Part shown: positions 9,965-21,899 of the stretch, in pieces
Numbering within the stretch: position 1 is the first letter of the stretch
How the letters are laid out: each line of letters opens with the position of its first letter
DNA from: Sarcocystis neurona
Lineage: Eukaryota > Apicomplexa > Conoidasida > Eucoccidiorida > Sarcocystidae
Direction: 5' to 3'
Length of the DNA stretch: 64,000 nt
NCBI GenBank assembly: GCA_000727475.1
Contig: KL647294.1
Location: forward strand, 1,792,809-1,856,808
Position numbers and translations under genes: made by a program
The notes under the pieces: generated by a model
The model's input: only the letters and a program-made list of their open reading frames with translations
Told to the model about the DNA's origin: nothing
The model's database searches: none

Positions 9965-11900
9965 AGAGCTTTACTCTATAGTCGAGGCACGGAGACGGCT
10001 ATGCAGAGGCGTCCACCAGCGCGTTGAATTAGCAGTCTATCCACTCTGATTGGGGCGCAATTCTTTATGTGCTGTGAAGCTGTGCGCATGGTAAACAGCT
10101 GTCTTGCAAACATGTCTATTTACACACACGAGAGTCAACTGTAACGGGGTAGACACGCAGCAAACAGGACGGTACCTTTGGGATGTGCGCGGAGGGCGAG
10201 GCACGCGTGCGAATCACATGCATAGGTGTAAGTATAGACGTGGAAAGCGCGTGCTCGTTTGCACACTTTCTGCGCGTTCGTGAAGGTGTTTGTTCATAGA
10301 CAAGTGTCTACGCACCGGGAAAAACGCCAAGATGGAGACCGGAAATCCACACTGTGAGCGCAGATATGGGTAAGACGACTAACTCCCTTACTGATACTTT
10401 ACATGTGGGTAAGGCAACTCACTCCCTTATTAATACTTCGCCAGCACGAGTTCCACATTTCGCTCCACATCCAGGAAGAGATCAAACCCGCGCCCATAAC
10501 GAACATGCAGTATCGGCGGTTGTCTTTGAGAAAAACATCATAAATCCTGAGGGGAAAAAAAAGTCACGATCGAATCGCAAATATAATCCAGCTTGTACAA
10601 ATGACAAAACAGAGCGGAAAGGGTGCTGACGGCAGCGCACTTAAAGAGGAGGGAGGCCCAAAAGCCTGAATGTTTTTGAAAATTCAACACTGCGGCCACT
10701 CTGGAGCTTGGTAGACGTTGCAGACATCAGGAAGGATTTGTAACCGCAGAAGGGGCCAACATGAAACGAGTGGCGGTGTTACCGTATACGTGTTTGACAA
10801 CGAGTCCACGTCTACACATACACTGCCATACGCGCATCTGTCTACGCGAGGTGAAACTCAACGGCCGCCGCCCATGAAGCAGTTGTAAAAGTTCATGTCC
10901 ACGCTCCCCTAATACCACCAAGACGGCAGCAGCTGTTACACGTATGCAGCTTCCTTTTAACGACTACCACAAAGAGTTACGTGCAGACACGAGTGTAGTA
11001 CTATTTTCACGGGTTACTACACAACTAATTCATTCAACCTAACGTACACTTCTACCATACATAGTGATTTCCAATACGCACTCCTGCAGCACACGTTATA
11101 ACAGCGGAGCACGCACTCCGTATGCGTGTCGTACTAAAGGGCGCAGGCATTAACTTTCGCAGCTGCGCACACCAGCAGCGACTGACTAAACAATCTCCTT
11201 TTCCGCACACAACGAGATGACCATTAATAGGTAAATTCTACGCTTCACAGCACGCGCCGCCTGTGGCACATGTGTCACTCGGTCGATACAAAACAGAGCA
11301 AACTTCACCAGGCACTGATGTGCATACGTGAGTGCCCTACAGGGACCGAAACACGATATAGCTCTTGGTCGTAATGATTTGCTGTGCGTCTTCCCCGAGA
11401 TTACACCCCCTCCCAATGGCGCCGCGACAACAACACCACCACCACGTTTTCAGACGTAAGCAGCCACGCGCGTCAGAGTTCCACAACCACTTTGTGCCCC
11501 AGTGAGGGCTCACAGTAATACTGGCCATGTGTGATGCTTACTGAGGTAAGTGGAAACACGTGCTTAATGTTTCCAGGTGGGAAAATAACAGGACTCCATT
11601 CTTGCAGCAAGCCGGCTATGCGCAGGTGTGGAGATGATGTCGGAGGCACGAAGAGGGGATATAATGTCACTTTTTCGAGAGTCTCACGCTACTCCAACAC
11701 AACAGATCCTCCGCTGGACCGTTTCCGACTGTCCTTGTGCAGTAGGAACACGTGTCAAACTTTGTGGTAACACGCATCACACTTTCCTTCTGACTTCACG
11801 TGCGGTGTAGGTACGCAATGCAGGGACGAGCAGAATGCAACGTTTTGAATACACCCAGTGGCATCGTAGGTCCACAGGAACCCCAAAATTGTCCTGGAGC

Positions 11901-12137
11901 TCACTTGGTCGAGTTGAAAAGCCGTAATGGTGGGGCAAAAACGTCTTTATCCTTGCGACTGTATTTAAGAGATCGCCATATCCATTGTGGGTAGTCGTCC
12001 CGCCACGGATTGCCAAAGTCATACCAGCGTTTTCCTGGTGCACCATCTCTAGGCTGGACAGCCGTCCTGTAGGTTTGTTGTCCACCAGTGCGAAGGGTGC
12101 GGGAGACCCGCAGCACACCACTGAACGCTGACATCAT
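11901..12137 (-). CDS. Small basic protein, possibly mitochondrial
   Basis: A single open frame of 78 residues from ATG 12137 (a second ATG follows directly) to the stop at 11901-11903. The N-terminus MMSAFSGVLRVSRTLRTGGQ is rich in Arg, Ser and Thr and lacks acidic residues, as in mitochondrial presequences. The body has a Trp/Tyr-rich, Arg-rich core (KRWYDFGNPWRDDYPQWIW) of the kind seen in small respiratory-chain or mitoribosome subunits, with no transmembrane helix. No specific family is recognised. The composition is much more protein-like than that of overlapping frames on either strand. Upstream codons remain open to 12236, so the start could be earlier or spliced. Confidence 0.42.
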   Translation of the reverse strand: MMSAFSGVLRVSRTLRTGGQQTYRTAVQPRDGAPGKRWYDFGNPWRDDYPQWIWRSLKYSRKDKDVFAPPLRLFNSTK

Positions 12138-12301
12138 TTTGTGACAAAAAGGGCGGGAGAAAGAGCTCCAGGCTCCCGGCTGCCCAAAATAAAGATAGTC
12201 CGATATGTTTAGGGGACCAGCAGCCGGCCCCTGCACTCGATTTCTGCGGTATCACGACGCAGCAGCTTAAACAACAGTCCGCCTCTAGAGGAATAAATTA
12301 A

Positions 12302-12526
12302 ATGGTAGGGAGACCGAACGCTCCCCGATACGAGATCATCCAGTTTCTACAGACCGACGAAAATGGCAAACGAATATACTTTCCTCCATTTGATGGAAGA
12401 GAAGACGAACTGATGGTGCACTCACGACGCCCGTGCCGAGAGGCATGCGTGCGGTGTCGCCACTCACCAGGAGACTTGCCCGTCAAGAGTGAAGCTCACG
12501 ATGCAGGTGGCATCTGTGTACAATGA
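12302..12526 (+). CDS. Short open frame, candidate first exon
   Basis: ATG 12302 has an in-frame stop just before it, and its frame is open for 74 codons. The first 37 residues (NAPRYEIIQFLQTDENGKRI, then YFPPFDGREDEL) look like a genuine soluble protein. The rest is Cys/Arg-rich and less convincing, so an exon end near 12,413 is possible, although only a weak donor (GTGCAC) is there. No family recognised. The minus-strand gene at 11901-12137 would be divergent from it, with about 165 bases between the two ATGs. Confidence 0.25.
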   Translation: MVGRPNAPRYEIIQFLQTDENGKRIYFPPFDGREDELMVHSRRPCREACVRCRHSPGDLPVKSEAHDAGGICVQ

Positions 12527-13557
12527 AAACCCGAAGACCCGTGTCAACTGTAGAGGGAGGAGGCTCCTGGAGGCCGTCGGCTCGGTATCGCGTACGCGCC
12601 CATTTTATGGCGTGCAAGCGGTTATGCAATGCTGTGTGAGTATCCTCAAAAAGTTTAGCATTTAACACCACATGAATGTCTTGTATGCCCGCTAAACCCT
12701 CGCGACTCGCCCACACGGTTATGCGCAGTTACGCGTATCCTCGTGTACAGCTGCACGCTTTCATAGGACAAGATCGAAAGCACGGCAGCGCGTTTGGCAC
12801 CGCTCGGGCACGCTTCTCTATGTAAACCGGAGACCAAGGGGATATCCACGTACCACAGCACCACGATCAACTGCGCCGGCGCTCAAATCGCGTGCCATTA
12901 AGGTTGCTTGCAGAAGGAGACTGTGTAGAAGAGGGAAGTAACGACTACTGTAACCAGTCAGCTTATCAGGCCATTGTGTAAACTGCGTCCACGCAAGCAC
13001 AAGCAACTACGCTGCGCTTCTCCTAATGTTGATGCGGCTGTACGACCACAAGTTGGAAGTGACTCCGTATGCTGTTGACTCTGTCTTGTGTTTATAATGC
13101 TGGCCACTACTAGAGATCGTGCGCAACGGGCTTCATCTACGTATCCTATAAAGGTGCACATTTGTAGGGGGGCTGTGCGCACTACATGATGGACGTGTGT
13201 TACATACGCCTCCAAGAAGGAGTGCCTGAGGCAAGCGCCTACATTTCTTCAACGAGTACGTTGTTTGTAATGGTAACCGCTCTCTGCGTTCCCATTTTAC
13301 ATTGAATTAAGGGTAGCATTATGGTGTGTGCGAATGTCAAGTAGGTAGGAAGTATTCATAAAGGCCGAACTGTGTGTAAACGCCTGCACACCTGTACACC
13401 GGTGTTTTCATTTGGATTTGAAATGAACCTGATTGAATGTCTACAGAAGTAGTGGCCTTCTGACTATTTGTACCAGTCGCAATTGCTTCCGGATGAATGT
13501 GAGTATAGGTGCGTTTTGCCAAGCACCCCGACCAGATGCGTGTGCGCGCACGGATAG

Positions 13558-13753
13558 AATTGTTAGAAGGTAGCGCATACTTGCATGTGTCCTTAGTACG
13601 GTACTACGTGCAAGCAGACGTCTACCTTTGAGCTCTTATATGTGCATTTAAGCACAATTGTTAGAAGGTAGTGCACACTCGCATGTCCCCTTAGTACGGT
13701 ACTACGTGCAAGCAGACGTCTACCTCTGAGCTCCCGTATGTGCATTTAAGCAT
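13558..13753. repeat. 98-bp tandem duplication
   Basis: Two adjacent copies start at 13558 and 13656 (AATTGTTAGAAGGTAG ... TGCATTTAAGCA). They differ at only a handful of positions, so the duplication is fairly recent. No gene is seen from about 12,530 to 13,950. Confidence 0.8.
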
Positions 13754-13959
13754 ATCCTCCTAGACCTGTGGTGGACGTCTTACGTAACGCGCAGTAATGA
13801 TGTCTTGGCCGATGGCTGCGTGCATTAGCTCAAATGTGTGCACCTGTGCGCATTTCTGCGTGGCCGCCCTATGCGCGGTACACTTACGTATTCACAAGCC
13901 AAGACGCCTTTAACTAGAGTGGCGCAGATTGACTATTCTTTGCTCCAAGCTCTTTTTGT

Positions 13960-14370
13960 GTGGTGGAATCTGAAGAACGGCCGGATTTCGTGCTACCGAG
14001 CTGCTGCGTGCGCGCAGAAACAGTTGAACTGACCGGTAACTCGCTTTTGCAAGTGCTCCCTCAGTCCTTGTTTGCCGATGGAGATATCCGATGCATCCTG
14101 TCCTTTTTCACACACCAGTCTTTCCTGCTTTCTCGTGCTTACTCGGAGAATACCGTTTTTCTCTGCCGTTGTCCACCCTCGCGCCGCCCCTATATGTGCG
14201 GCCTATACTGCAGTCATTATTTTGTCGCCGGTTATATTGTTTTGCCATGTCGCTGTTGCCGCTGCAGCTATCACCGCCTCGCGTCAGCAATTTCTCTTGT
14301 CGTGTCTTCAGTTCGCGAAGACCCTCTACCGGATTGCCAGCGTGGTTTTGCGCCTACGAGCTGCTGGTAG
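13960..14370 (+). CDS. Long open frame, candidate exon of unknown protein
   Basis: The frame is open for 136 codons to TAG 14368-14370. Its first part (VESEERPDFVLPSCCVRAET, then VELTGNSLLQVLPQSLFADG) looks protein-like. The second half is rich in Cys, Tyr, Arg and Phe. ATG 13960 may lie inside an exon rather than be the start. Two other frames of the same strand are also open here, so the call is weak. No family is recognised. Confidence 0.2.
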   Translation: MVESEERPDFVLPSCCVRAETVELTGNSLLQVLPQSLFADGDIRCILSFFTHQSFLLSRAYSENTVFLCRCPPSRRPYMCGLYCSHYFVAGYIVLPCRCCRCSYHRLASAISLVVSSVREDPLPDCQRGFAPTSCW

Positions 14371-14459
14371 GAAGGGAAGAGAGCAGCAACGTCACTTCGA
14401 AAGCCTGTTGCTACAACAGTCGTCACAGTGCGTCTCATGAGGAGGAACTGCCTTACTAG

Positions 14460-17400
14460 ATTCAATAGCTTGAGATTAGTGAAACAGGAAGTTCCAAGCA
14501 GCACATATGAGGTAAGCAAGGCTTGACGCCGCGGTGGAAACTGAGCCAACGCAGCGACACTGCGTGACATAGATTGCCGGCAGCCGCTTCCACTAATAAA
14601 TCTTTCTGGACGGTACGATTAGCTTAGCGTCACGCCGAAGGGATAAACACGTTCATCCAGTAGTGGTAAACGAAGGAACATACGATGCAAACATCGAACA
14701 GATAACGCTGCATGGAGAAACGTATGCATTCGTTTATACTGTGGGAGCTAATTCCTTGTTTTTGCCACGCCTTCTGCGTCTTTGTCTGCACTGCCCATGT
14801 AAAAGTGTGTTTCCGAGGCGTGAAGAATGAACTCGCTCTTTGAAAAAAGCCTCACCTTTGTATTCAGAGGAGAATTCCTCAGGACGATAATTTGGTGGTA
14901 TTGAATCAAGCTTTTCACGACGTGGACAACGTGAGACCTTCCACCGCAACTACAACTAGAAAAAACAGATCGCGACGGCTTTCGTGAACGACTTTTTACA
15001 ACAAGAGAGGACAGCCAGCTGTGTCTTTCCTGCGTGCAAAAACGTAGTTCTTCAGGCCTGCATTCCAAAAGCTGCTCCGCTCACCAAACTTCTACCGTTG
15101 ACTAAGGACTGTTCTTTATGCACGTGTGTCTCATAGGAAGGCGAGTCGACTGATCAAGTAACGCTTTGTCCTTCCTTCATAAAAAAAGCTCGTGAGTGTT
15201 TCTACTGTGGGCCTCCAACTTCGTTTCGAAACTCATTAGTAGTCACTTCGGTGAAGAGGAGCCTGCTGAAGGCGAAGAATTAATGAACTGTCCTTCTTAG
15301 AAGCCACACGCGTGTAGGAATAAGATTTCGGTGGTCCTCGTGTGCGTGAATCTCTGAGCTACTTTCCGGAGTAGAGCCGCACGCGTCTCACATGGGCCGT
15401 CTTGGCCTACAGTTCAAGCAAAGCCTTGCCGCTAAACGTCAGGATAAGGCTGTGCACGCTGTAACCTGGATTACTAATACAAAAGGAAGTCAGGCGAGCT
15501 GGTTACACCTAGCGTGCGGTGTAACGGTGTTAGTAAAGTTGGCGGTCCCACCTACAACATGATTCCCACACACGCTGCCGGTGCAGTGGAGCGGCCTTTG
15601 TGTACTGGTTCTTGGGAAAGGTTTGAACTCTCCCTATGTGAATAAGGGGATTCTACAGACAGCACACGTGCTGTTACTCTGCAGGAAATTAGTAAAGGCA
15701 ACATTGTAGGCTGGATGTGCAAAAAAACTTCTGGTGCGAATGTGCAGGAGAGATGGGATGGAAGACTCACAGATACAGGTGAGGAGGGTTGTTCTCATTG
15801 CGTCTTCCGGTGGTGGAACACACCGAAGAATACGAGGGAATGTAGCGAGAAACTGTCCTGAATGTCACACTGCCGTGTCGCTAATAAGGAACGTCCCTGC
15901 AAGGCCGAGCAAAGAGAACAGAGTAGACGCGTGCGGGGGCGCACATACAAAGGAGCCCTTATAGGAGAGACCACATGTACAGTACTGCGCATTTATCCGT
16001 TCACGTGAACATGCATATTTTCACAGAGTCGCGTGTATCTGAGTGTAGTGCTGCTCGTACGAGCTTCCTCGTGAGCAAATACCGTGATGCGCACATGATG
16101 AAGCCCCCTAGTAGGCACAGGTTGCTTGTGGGGTAAATAAGAAAACGTACAATTTAGACGCGTGGCCCCTGAAGTGGTCTACACCATTCTTAATGCTGAG
16201 TAAGATGTCTTGATGCCTGTCGCCTGTTGCATTACGTCCTTTTGTAGGTTTTCCGACTGGGTTTCCCACATTTTCTTTCTGTTGTCCCAGGGCAGTGTCT
16301 AGAAAGCCTACCGTTCACAGTGTGCGGGCTGAGGCTGGCACTTCTAGCTGTTAGGGCGTATATTTATATTACACATTTGTTATGTTTTTTTGGATATGTT
16401 TGGACAGCCTACCCTTCACAGTCTGCTGGTTGACGATGACACTGCTAGTCGTTAGCACGTATGTCTGTGTTGTATACCTGCTGTATCTTGCTGCGTACAC
16501 GTTCTGCCCCTGACGACATCCTTATTCAACAAACAATTATGGACGTCACAATGCAGAACTGCTAATCTACTTCGGTCTGTCTACATCTCGACATTTTCCT
16601 AGGTGCAACTCCGTAGATGTATATGCTGTGGTAGCTAGCAGACACCTACATCTGCCCCTCTATACGTATACGCATGTACACCTGTGTAACCAAAATGAAT
16701 ATTTAACATGCGAGTATCTTAAGGAATATATGCACAAAATGTAGTATGCCTTGCATGTACAGCTTCTAAACGAAGGTTGTGAGCAGTAAACGCGTAGATG
16801 TGTGCGAAGCGCTCAGGTGGAGGACTACCTGCAAACAGAGCACAGCAAGAAGTGTGCTTAAGGTATCTAAGCAGCAAAGTGCTTGATAGAAGACACGCGC
16901 GATCTATCGAAGCGCCGGTTACCACTTCGTTGAATTGTTTGTGCAGAGGTCTCCGTTTACTTCTGTCCATCTAGAAAATAGTAACACACGACGTAGCCTA
17001 CGCATCAAAATGCCTATGACGACAACACGTGAGTGCGTGGATCTACTCCACATAGCGTAGACCTCTCTCCACACAAATGTGCACTCCCACGTGAATGTGA
17101 GTAAGACTCACGTTCCTCTGAGCGTCAACCTGCAGGGCACAACGATGTACGACTCGAGTATAAGTGCAAGCTAGCGAGCAGAACTAATTCTGCACTCATA
17201 CTTTTTAGGCGATGCAGTCAATCTTCACCTGCACATTACAAAGAAATTGACTTGCATCTATGTTTTTGGCCTGGGCTCTGAATTCCCCATTGTGCCAGGG
17301 TGGTTCAGTGGGTATATTTTATATATGAAATGCCTCCCATTACAAACAGCTGCAGATGGAAAAAGAGGAAGAAAGAGGCCCGCGAATCTTTTTCTGTGTA

Positions 17401-19960
17401 GTGTTCTGTCGTACATGAGTCGCTGCTGCCGTTGCAGAACAAATTCCTTTGTCAGCAGAACAACGGCATTTAACAAGTGAGAGAAAGCTGTGCGCGCACA
17501 GATATGCGTATATATATAGTGCATGAACACGTACGCAGATGCAAGCGTACTTACAGATGAAGTCACATAGAAACTGTGTGCTAAGTCCCACAGTGGTAGT
17601 CTTCTCCTGCTGATGCCGCTGTTGTTAGAAGGCTCTACAGTAGTCGGCCAGCGTGACAGACCAGTGACACCCGCAGTACTCCAACTCTGCCGGCGCTACG
17701 CATGTATAGAGAAAGATAGACTTATATTTCAACGTGTCCTAAGCACATTCGTCCAGTCAAAAGTACAAGGATAGAGACGCTCATGGAAAAAAAATAGGGC
17801 TTAGTGTACTCTTATGAACAATCCCTACAAGCATATGTACAATGATATATAGGTGTGTACTTACGTACACGAATGCATGTATACAAACGTGAGTACATCA
17901 TTGTAGGATCAACAGGTAGCTGTCTTTACTGATGCCTGCGAAAACTTGAGCGATGGTATACTGGACGTGCGCGCACATTCGACTCCCCTTTCTCAAACAT
18001 GCGTTATTTCGGTTATTCATTGTTAAAGGTTTACCTCCGAGGCTGAGTTATTATGTACTCGCGTATGTCCACGTCGCATTAGCATGCAGCCCCTTCGCGC
18101 CCCACGCTCACAAGTTGCTTGCGATGGTGAGAAACGGACGGTGGTATTCGAGGTGACTTCAGTGTTTCTTTCGGTTTAGCACTGTCAAGCTTCATCTCTC
18201 ATGTCTTAGCAGATTTTGCACTACATACATCGGCAGAAAGAATTTGTCACACTGTTGCGTACACGTGGTCATCAGCGTCACTACAAGAAGTCTAAGGGAC
18301 GTGCACGTAGGTGTCACCAGACGTCCTCGCAGGGACACGTGACACATACAGTCGACACACTCACCCCCACTCGGCCATTGATACGGACGTATGCAGGTTT
18401 ACATGGGTACGTATTTGTACGCTGAGACGGATTTCGATCGGTGTGTGCACACGCGCTCAAGCTTACTAACTTGGACGTCCTCGATTCGCTCCTTTACTGC
18501 TCGATGACGGTGTTGTTCAGAATTCTCTGCAGGACTGCGCGACTGATCGTGCGTAGGGTAATCTAGTTGAATGTAGACACACATGTGTTTGAATGAGCCG
18601 GTACTCCCATATTATCGAATATGTGTACCAGAGGTATTCTCGTGCTGGCGGCACCCTTCAATCCCCTGTGATGCTGAGTGTGCACTACTCTAAGTCGCGT
18701 GCAAACTGCAGCGGAGCCCCTTTGAAATAACGCCTCTGCATGTATTTTATTCGGGCCAGTTCTTTTTGGGCAAAGGCACACGTCAGGAAATCTTAGTTCT
18801 TTTATTTGGATATAACAGAGCACGCAGGAATGCATATCAGAGGTCCAGTACACTGGTATTCTACTTTGGTGAGCCAACTGTTATTGACCAAGTACTCCTT
18901 TTCTGAGCCGCGTGTGGTTCTAAAGAAGTACACTACAATCCGCCAGAGGGCCACGAGCAAGTGTGCCCTGGCATTTGTTGAAGACGGCGCGTGAGCCCAC
19001 CTTGGTTCCGTACAGGTGAGCATATCTTGCGCATGTTCAGGTCATCAAAAGTTGTCAAGCGTCTGTGCAGACTACACTTACTTATGTGTAAACGTATGCA
19101 CATGTATGCCCACGTGCAAATAACAGGACTGTGCCCTCGCATCTATAGCGATGTACGTGTTTCTGTATGCGTCGAAATCCCTGTGCTCACCCCCCGACGA
19201 CCAACAGATGTAGTACTACACAAATGTAGTCCGAGGTATACAATTGCCCACTAAGCTTCACCAAGTTGTACGAACTAACTATCTATTCACCGCTCAGGCA
19301 CTAGGATGTGGTGTTGAGGAGCTGATTTACTTTCTACTTTTTGGTCGAAAAGGAGACGATTAGTGAATAGTCGAGCTGAGGCTATGTAGGGGCTGTTACC
19401 TTCGACGGTGTTAGCGTCACACATATGTGTATACCTATCTATCTATATATGTGTATCTCCATATCTGTATGGTTCCTCTCTCTCTCTGCGTCTAACTGAA
19501 TACGTAGCCATTCACTCATACGCTAGACACTAAGAATGATGTCGCGGGTAAAGCGTAGAGTACGTCGCTCTCGAAAGACAAATCGAAGCTACTACTACAA
19601 GTCTAAGAGTGAAGAATGAAATAGACGTACTCCAAACCTGTAGCAAGGCCAGGACTTAACTCTAAGTGTGTATTTATGTATACGCAGGCGTGCACACAAG
19701 CGGGGCGACGCTAGATACGTGTGCCCACTCTTATGACGGCCGCTGGGACAGTTCAGAATATCTGTTGTGTACGCCTGGGACGAGACTCCCGGAGTCACGA
19801 CTAGGGTAGACACTAGCGTCCGGCTGCGAGGGCGGGAGATCGACCTTATCATTTCACGCATTTTCTAATATCTGTCCACAGCTGTTATAGCGTAGCTCCT
19901 AGTCGCACTGCATTCACAGCCACCGTACTTTTCGACTCTGTTGCATTTGGACTCCTAAAA
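14460..19960. other. No supportable gene; repeat-poor DNA
   Basis: Only short, poorly protein-like frames on both strands. A diverged direct repeat of about 90-100 bp links 16300-16345 (CCTACCGTTCACAGT, CTAGCTGTTAG) with 16405-16460 (CCTACCCTTCACAGT, CTAGTCGTTAG). Short TA and ATGTG runs occur around 19430-19470. Nothing else could be supported. Confidence 0.5.
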
Positions 19961-19971
19961 GTTTCGCTGAT

Positions 19972-20191
19972 ATGATTGGAAGAAGCACAACTGGTGGCGG
20001 AGAGGCGTACAGTGCACGTGAAGGCAGTAGAAACTACAGCAGAGACCGTACTGTTGCTGCTGGATACAAGACAACGTAAGGCGGACGCTTATGTCGTCTT
20101 TCCGTTGATTGTGTTTCCAGGGTAGGAGTGACAGGGATGTATATGAAGCGTCGAAATCCGGGCAAAAACAGAGATGGAATGCGACACTAAC
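19972..20191 (+). CDS. Candidate two-exon mini-gene
   Basis: ATG 19972 opens a frame (MIGRSTTGGGEAYSAREGSR onward) that reaches a donor-like GTAAGG at 20076. Forty-five bases later TGTGTTTCCAG (ends 20120) is a good acceptor. Splicing gives a basic tail (TGMYMKRRNPGKNRDGMRH) and a stop, for a product of about 57 residues. The intron would be unusually short, so this is a weak call. No family is recognised. Confidence 0.18.
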
Positions 20192-21899
20192 AAAGACAGT
20201 GAGTCACATTCTCGCAGGAGCTGCACCGTGCCTCTATCGGGGGAGTACAGCACTGACACGCGTAGTAATGGTTAGGAGAGCACCAGTGACGCCAGTATGG
20301 GAGGCGCACGTGGTAGTGCTGCTACTTTAAGTACTAGAATCCGGTGTATTATTAGCGAGCAGTAGCACAGTAAGTACGTATCGAAGCACTGCTAATAGTT
20401 GAGGCCAAGGGGGTACCTCTGCTCAGATTGTTAGGTGCAACGCCAGCAGTACCGTTATCCAATAAAGTTCTTGCAAAATTCCTCGTCGTTGTTGATGTTC
20501 TTGTCCGCGATTCTCCACGTGAAAGTGCTTCAAAGCAGCAGCGGCGACCTGGACTAAGGAGGAGACCCTAGCAAAGAATGGCCACTTTTTAACGTGTCTC
20601 CAGGAGGAGAGAGAGGGGTGCACACATGGAATTATACATACACTGTACGTCTTTCTATGCGTCTGCGTAGTCAGCGAGGACAAATGTAAAATAAGCTAGA
20701 GAACTGTCGTATTAGTCTCTGCAGTCGGTGGCGCGGCAGGAAAAAGCAAAATTCAAAAGGAGTGTGTACGCCTGCGATACTACTGGCAGCTTCTGGTAGT
20801 GGCAACATTGACAGTATGGACTTTTATGTGGTTCCACTGCTCCAGTTCAGCAGTGCAGTTGTAATTCTTGCTACACTGCGTGTACATATACATATATATA
20901 TATCTATGGCGGTGACAGCGTACAAAGGTGTAACACCGGAACCATGCGAACGGAAACGTAACTACATCGGATGGATCCTCTGGTAACTGCAATTAGGAGC
21001 ACGAGTACAGGTGAATCCATACCGCTGTACACGGCACAGCGGAAAATGTGGACGGTAACAGGGGGTTTTGTTACGGAACATACGTGCGATCCACACTCAT
21101 GGAAATGAGATCTGCGTACCTGTCAATGTATCCGATTTGTATCAGATGCGCGCCCACATGTACAACTAACAGAAGGAAATTATATATTCGCAAATTCAAG
21201 CGTGCCCTGCGCCACTCCCTGAACTGTCTGCAGCGTTGAAGAAATGTTCATGCAGCACATTGATTTAATCAACTATGTCAGGTATATGGAATCATGGTCG
21301 CTACGGGGTGCAGGGGGCCACCAGATCCGTTGCACTGTAAATGCTTTTCCAGTGGGAATAAAATGTCCTTCCCAATAAAGGCAGCTCATCTTGTCCACCT
21401 GCGCCCACGACATCCGCAAGCATACATGTATAAAGTACTATTCCATATGCGGATACCCTGTAAAGAAGCTGGCAGCTGCTTTCGAACATAGTAGCAGCAT
21501 TTGTGAGAACAGGATCGTTTTTTAAAGGACCAGAAGCTAGCCAGCATAATGGAGCACTGTTGGTCCTGAAGCTAGCTGTTGTTCTTTTTGACAGGTGAGG
21601 AACAGAAGACGTAGCACCGTTACTCCGGACCAGTAGGTGCGGGAAAATACTTTCATCCACAGCACACTGCAACAGCAGTATACACTGCATCAGAAATTAG
21701 GTACCCATACACTCGTCTCCAGAAGATAGAAGCCGAACTAAAACGTCGCCACCTTTATCCGTATGAGACAGGTGGCGAACACAAAAGTTGCTTTTTAGAA
21801 ACTAGTACGAATTCCCGAAAACATAGCAGCACATTCGGAGCCACAGCCAGTGAACATCAATAGCTGGACAACGTCGCCCCACCTTGAGTGCAAGGCATC

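Noticed and set aside
11531..11770. Plus-strand Cys-containing frame after ATG 11531
   Set aside because: A GTAAGT donor at its very start and no acceptor make it more likely intronic or chance.
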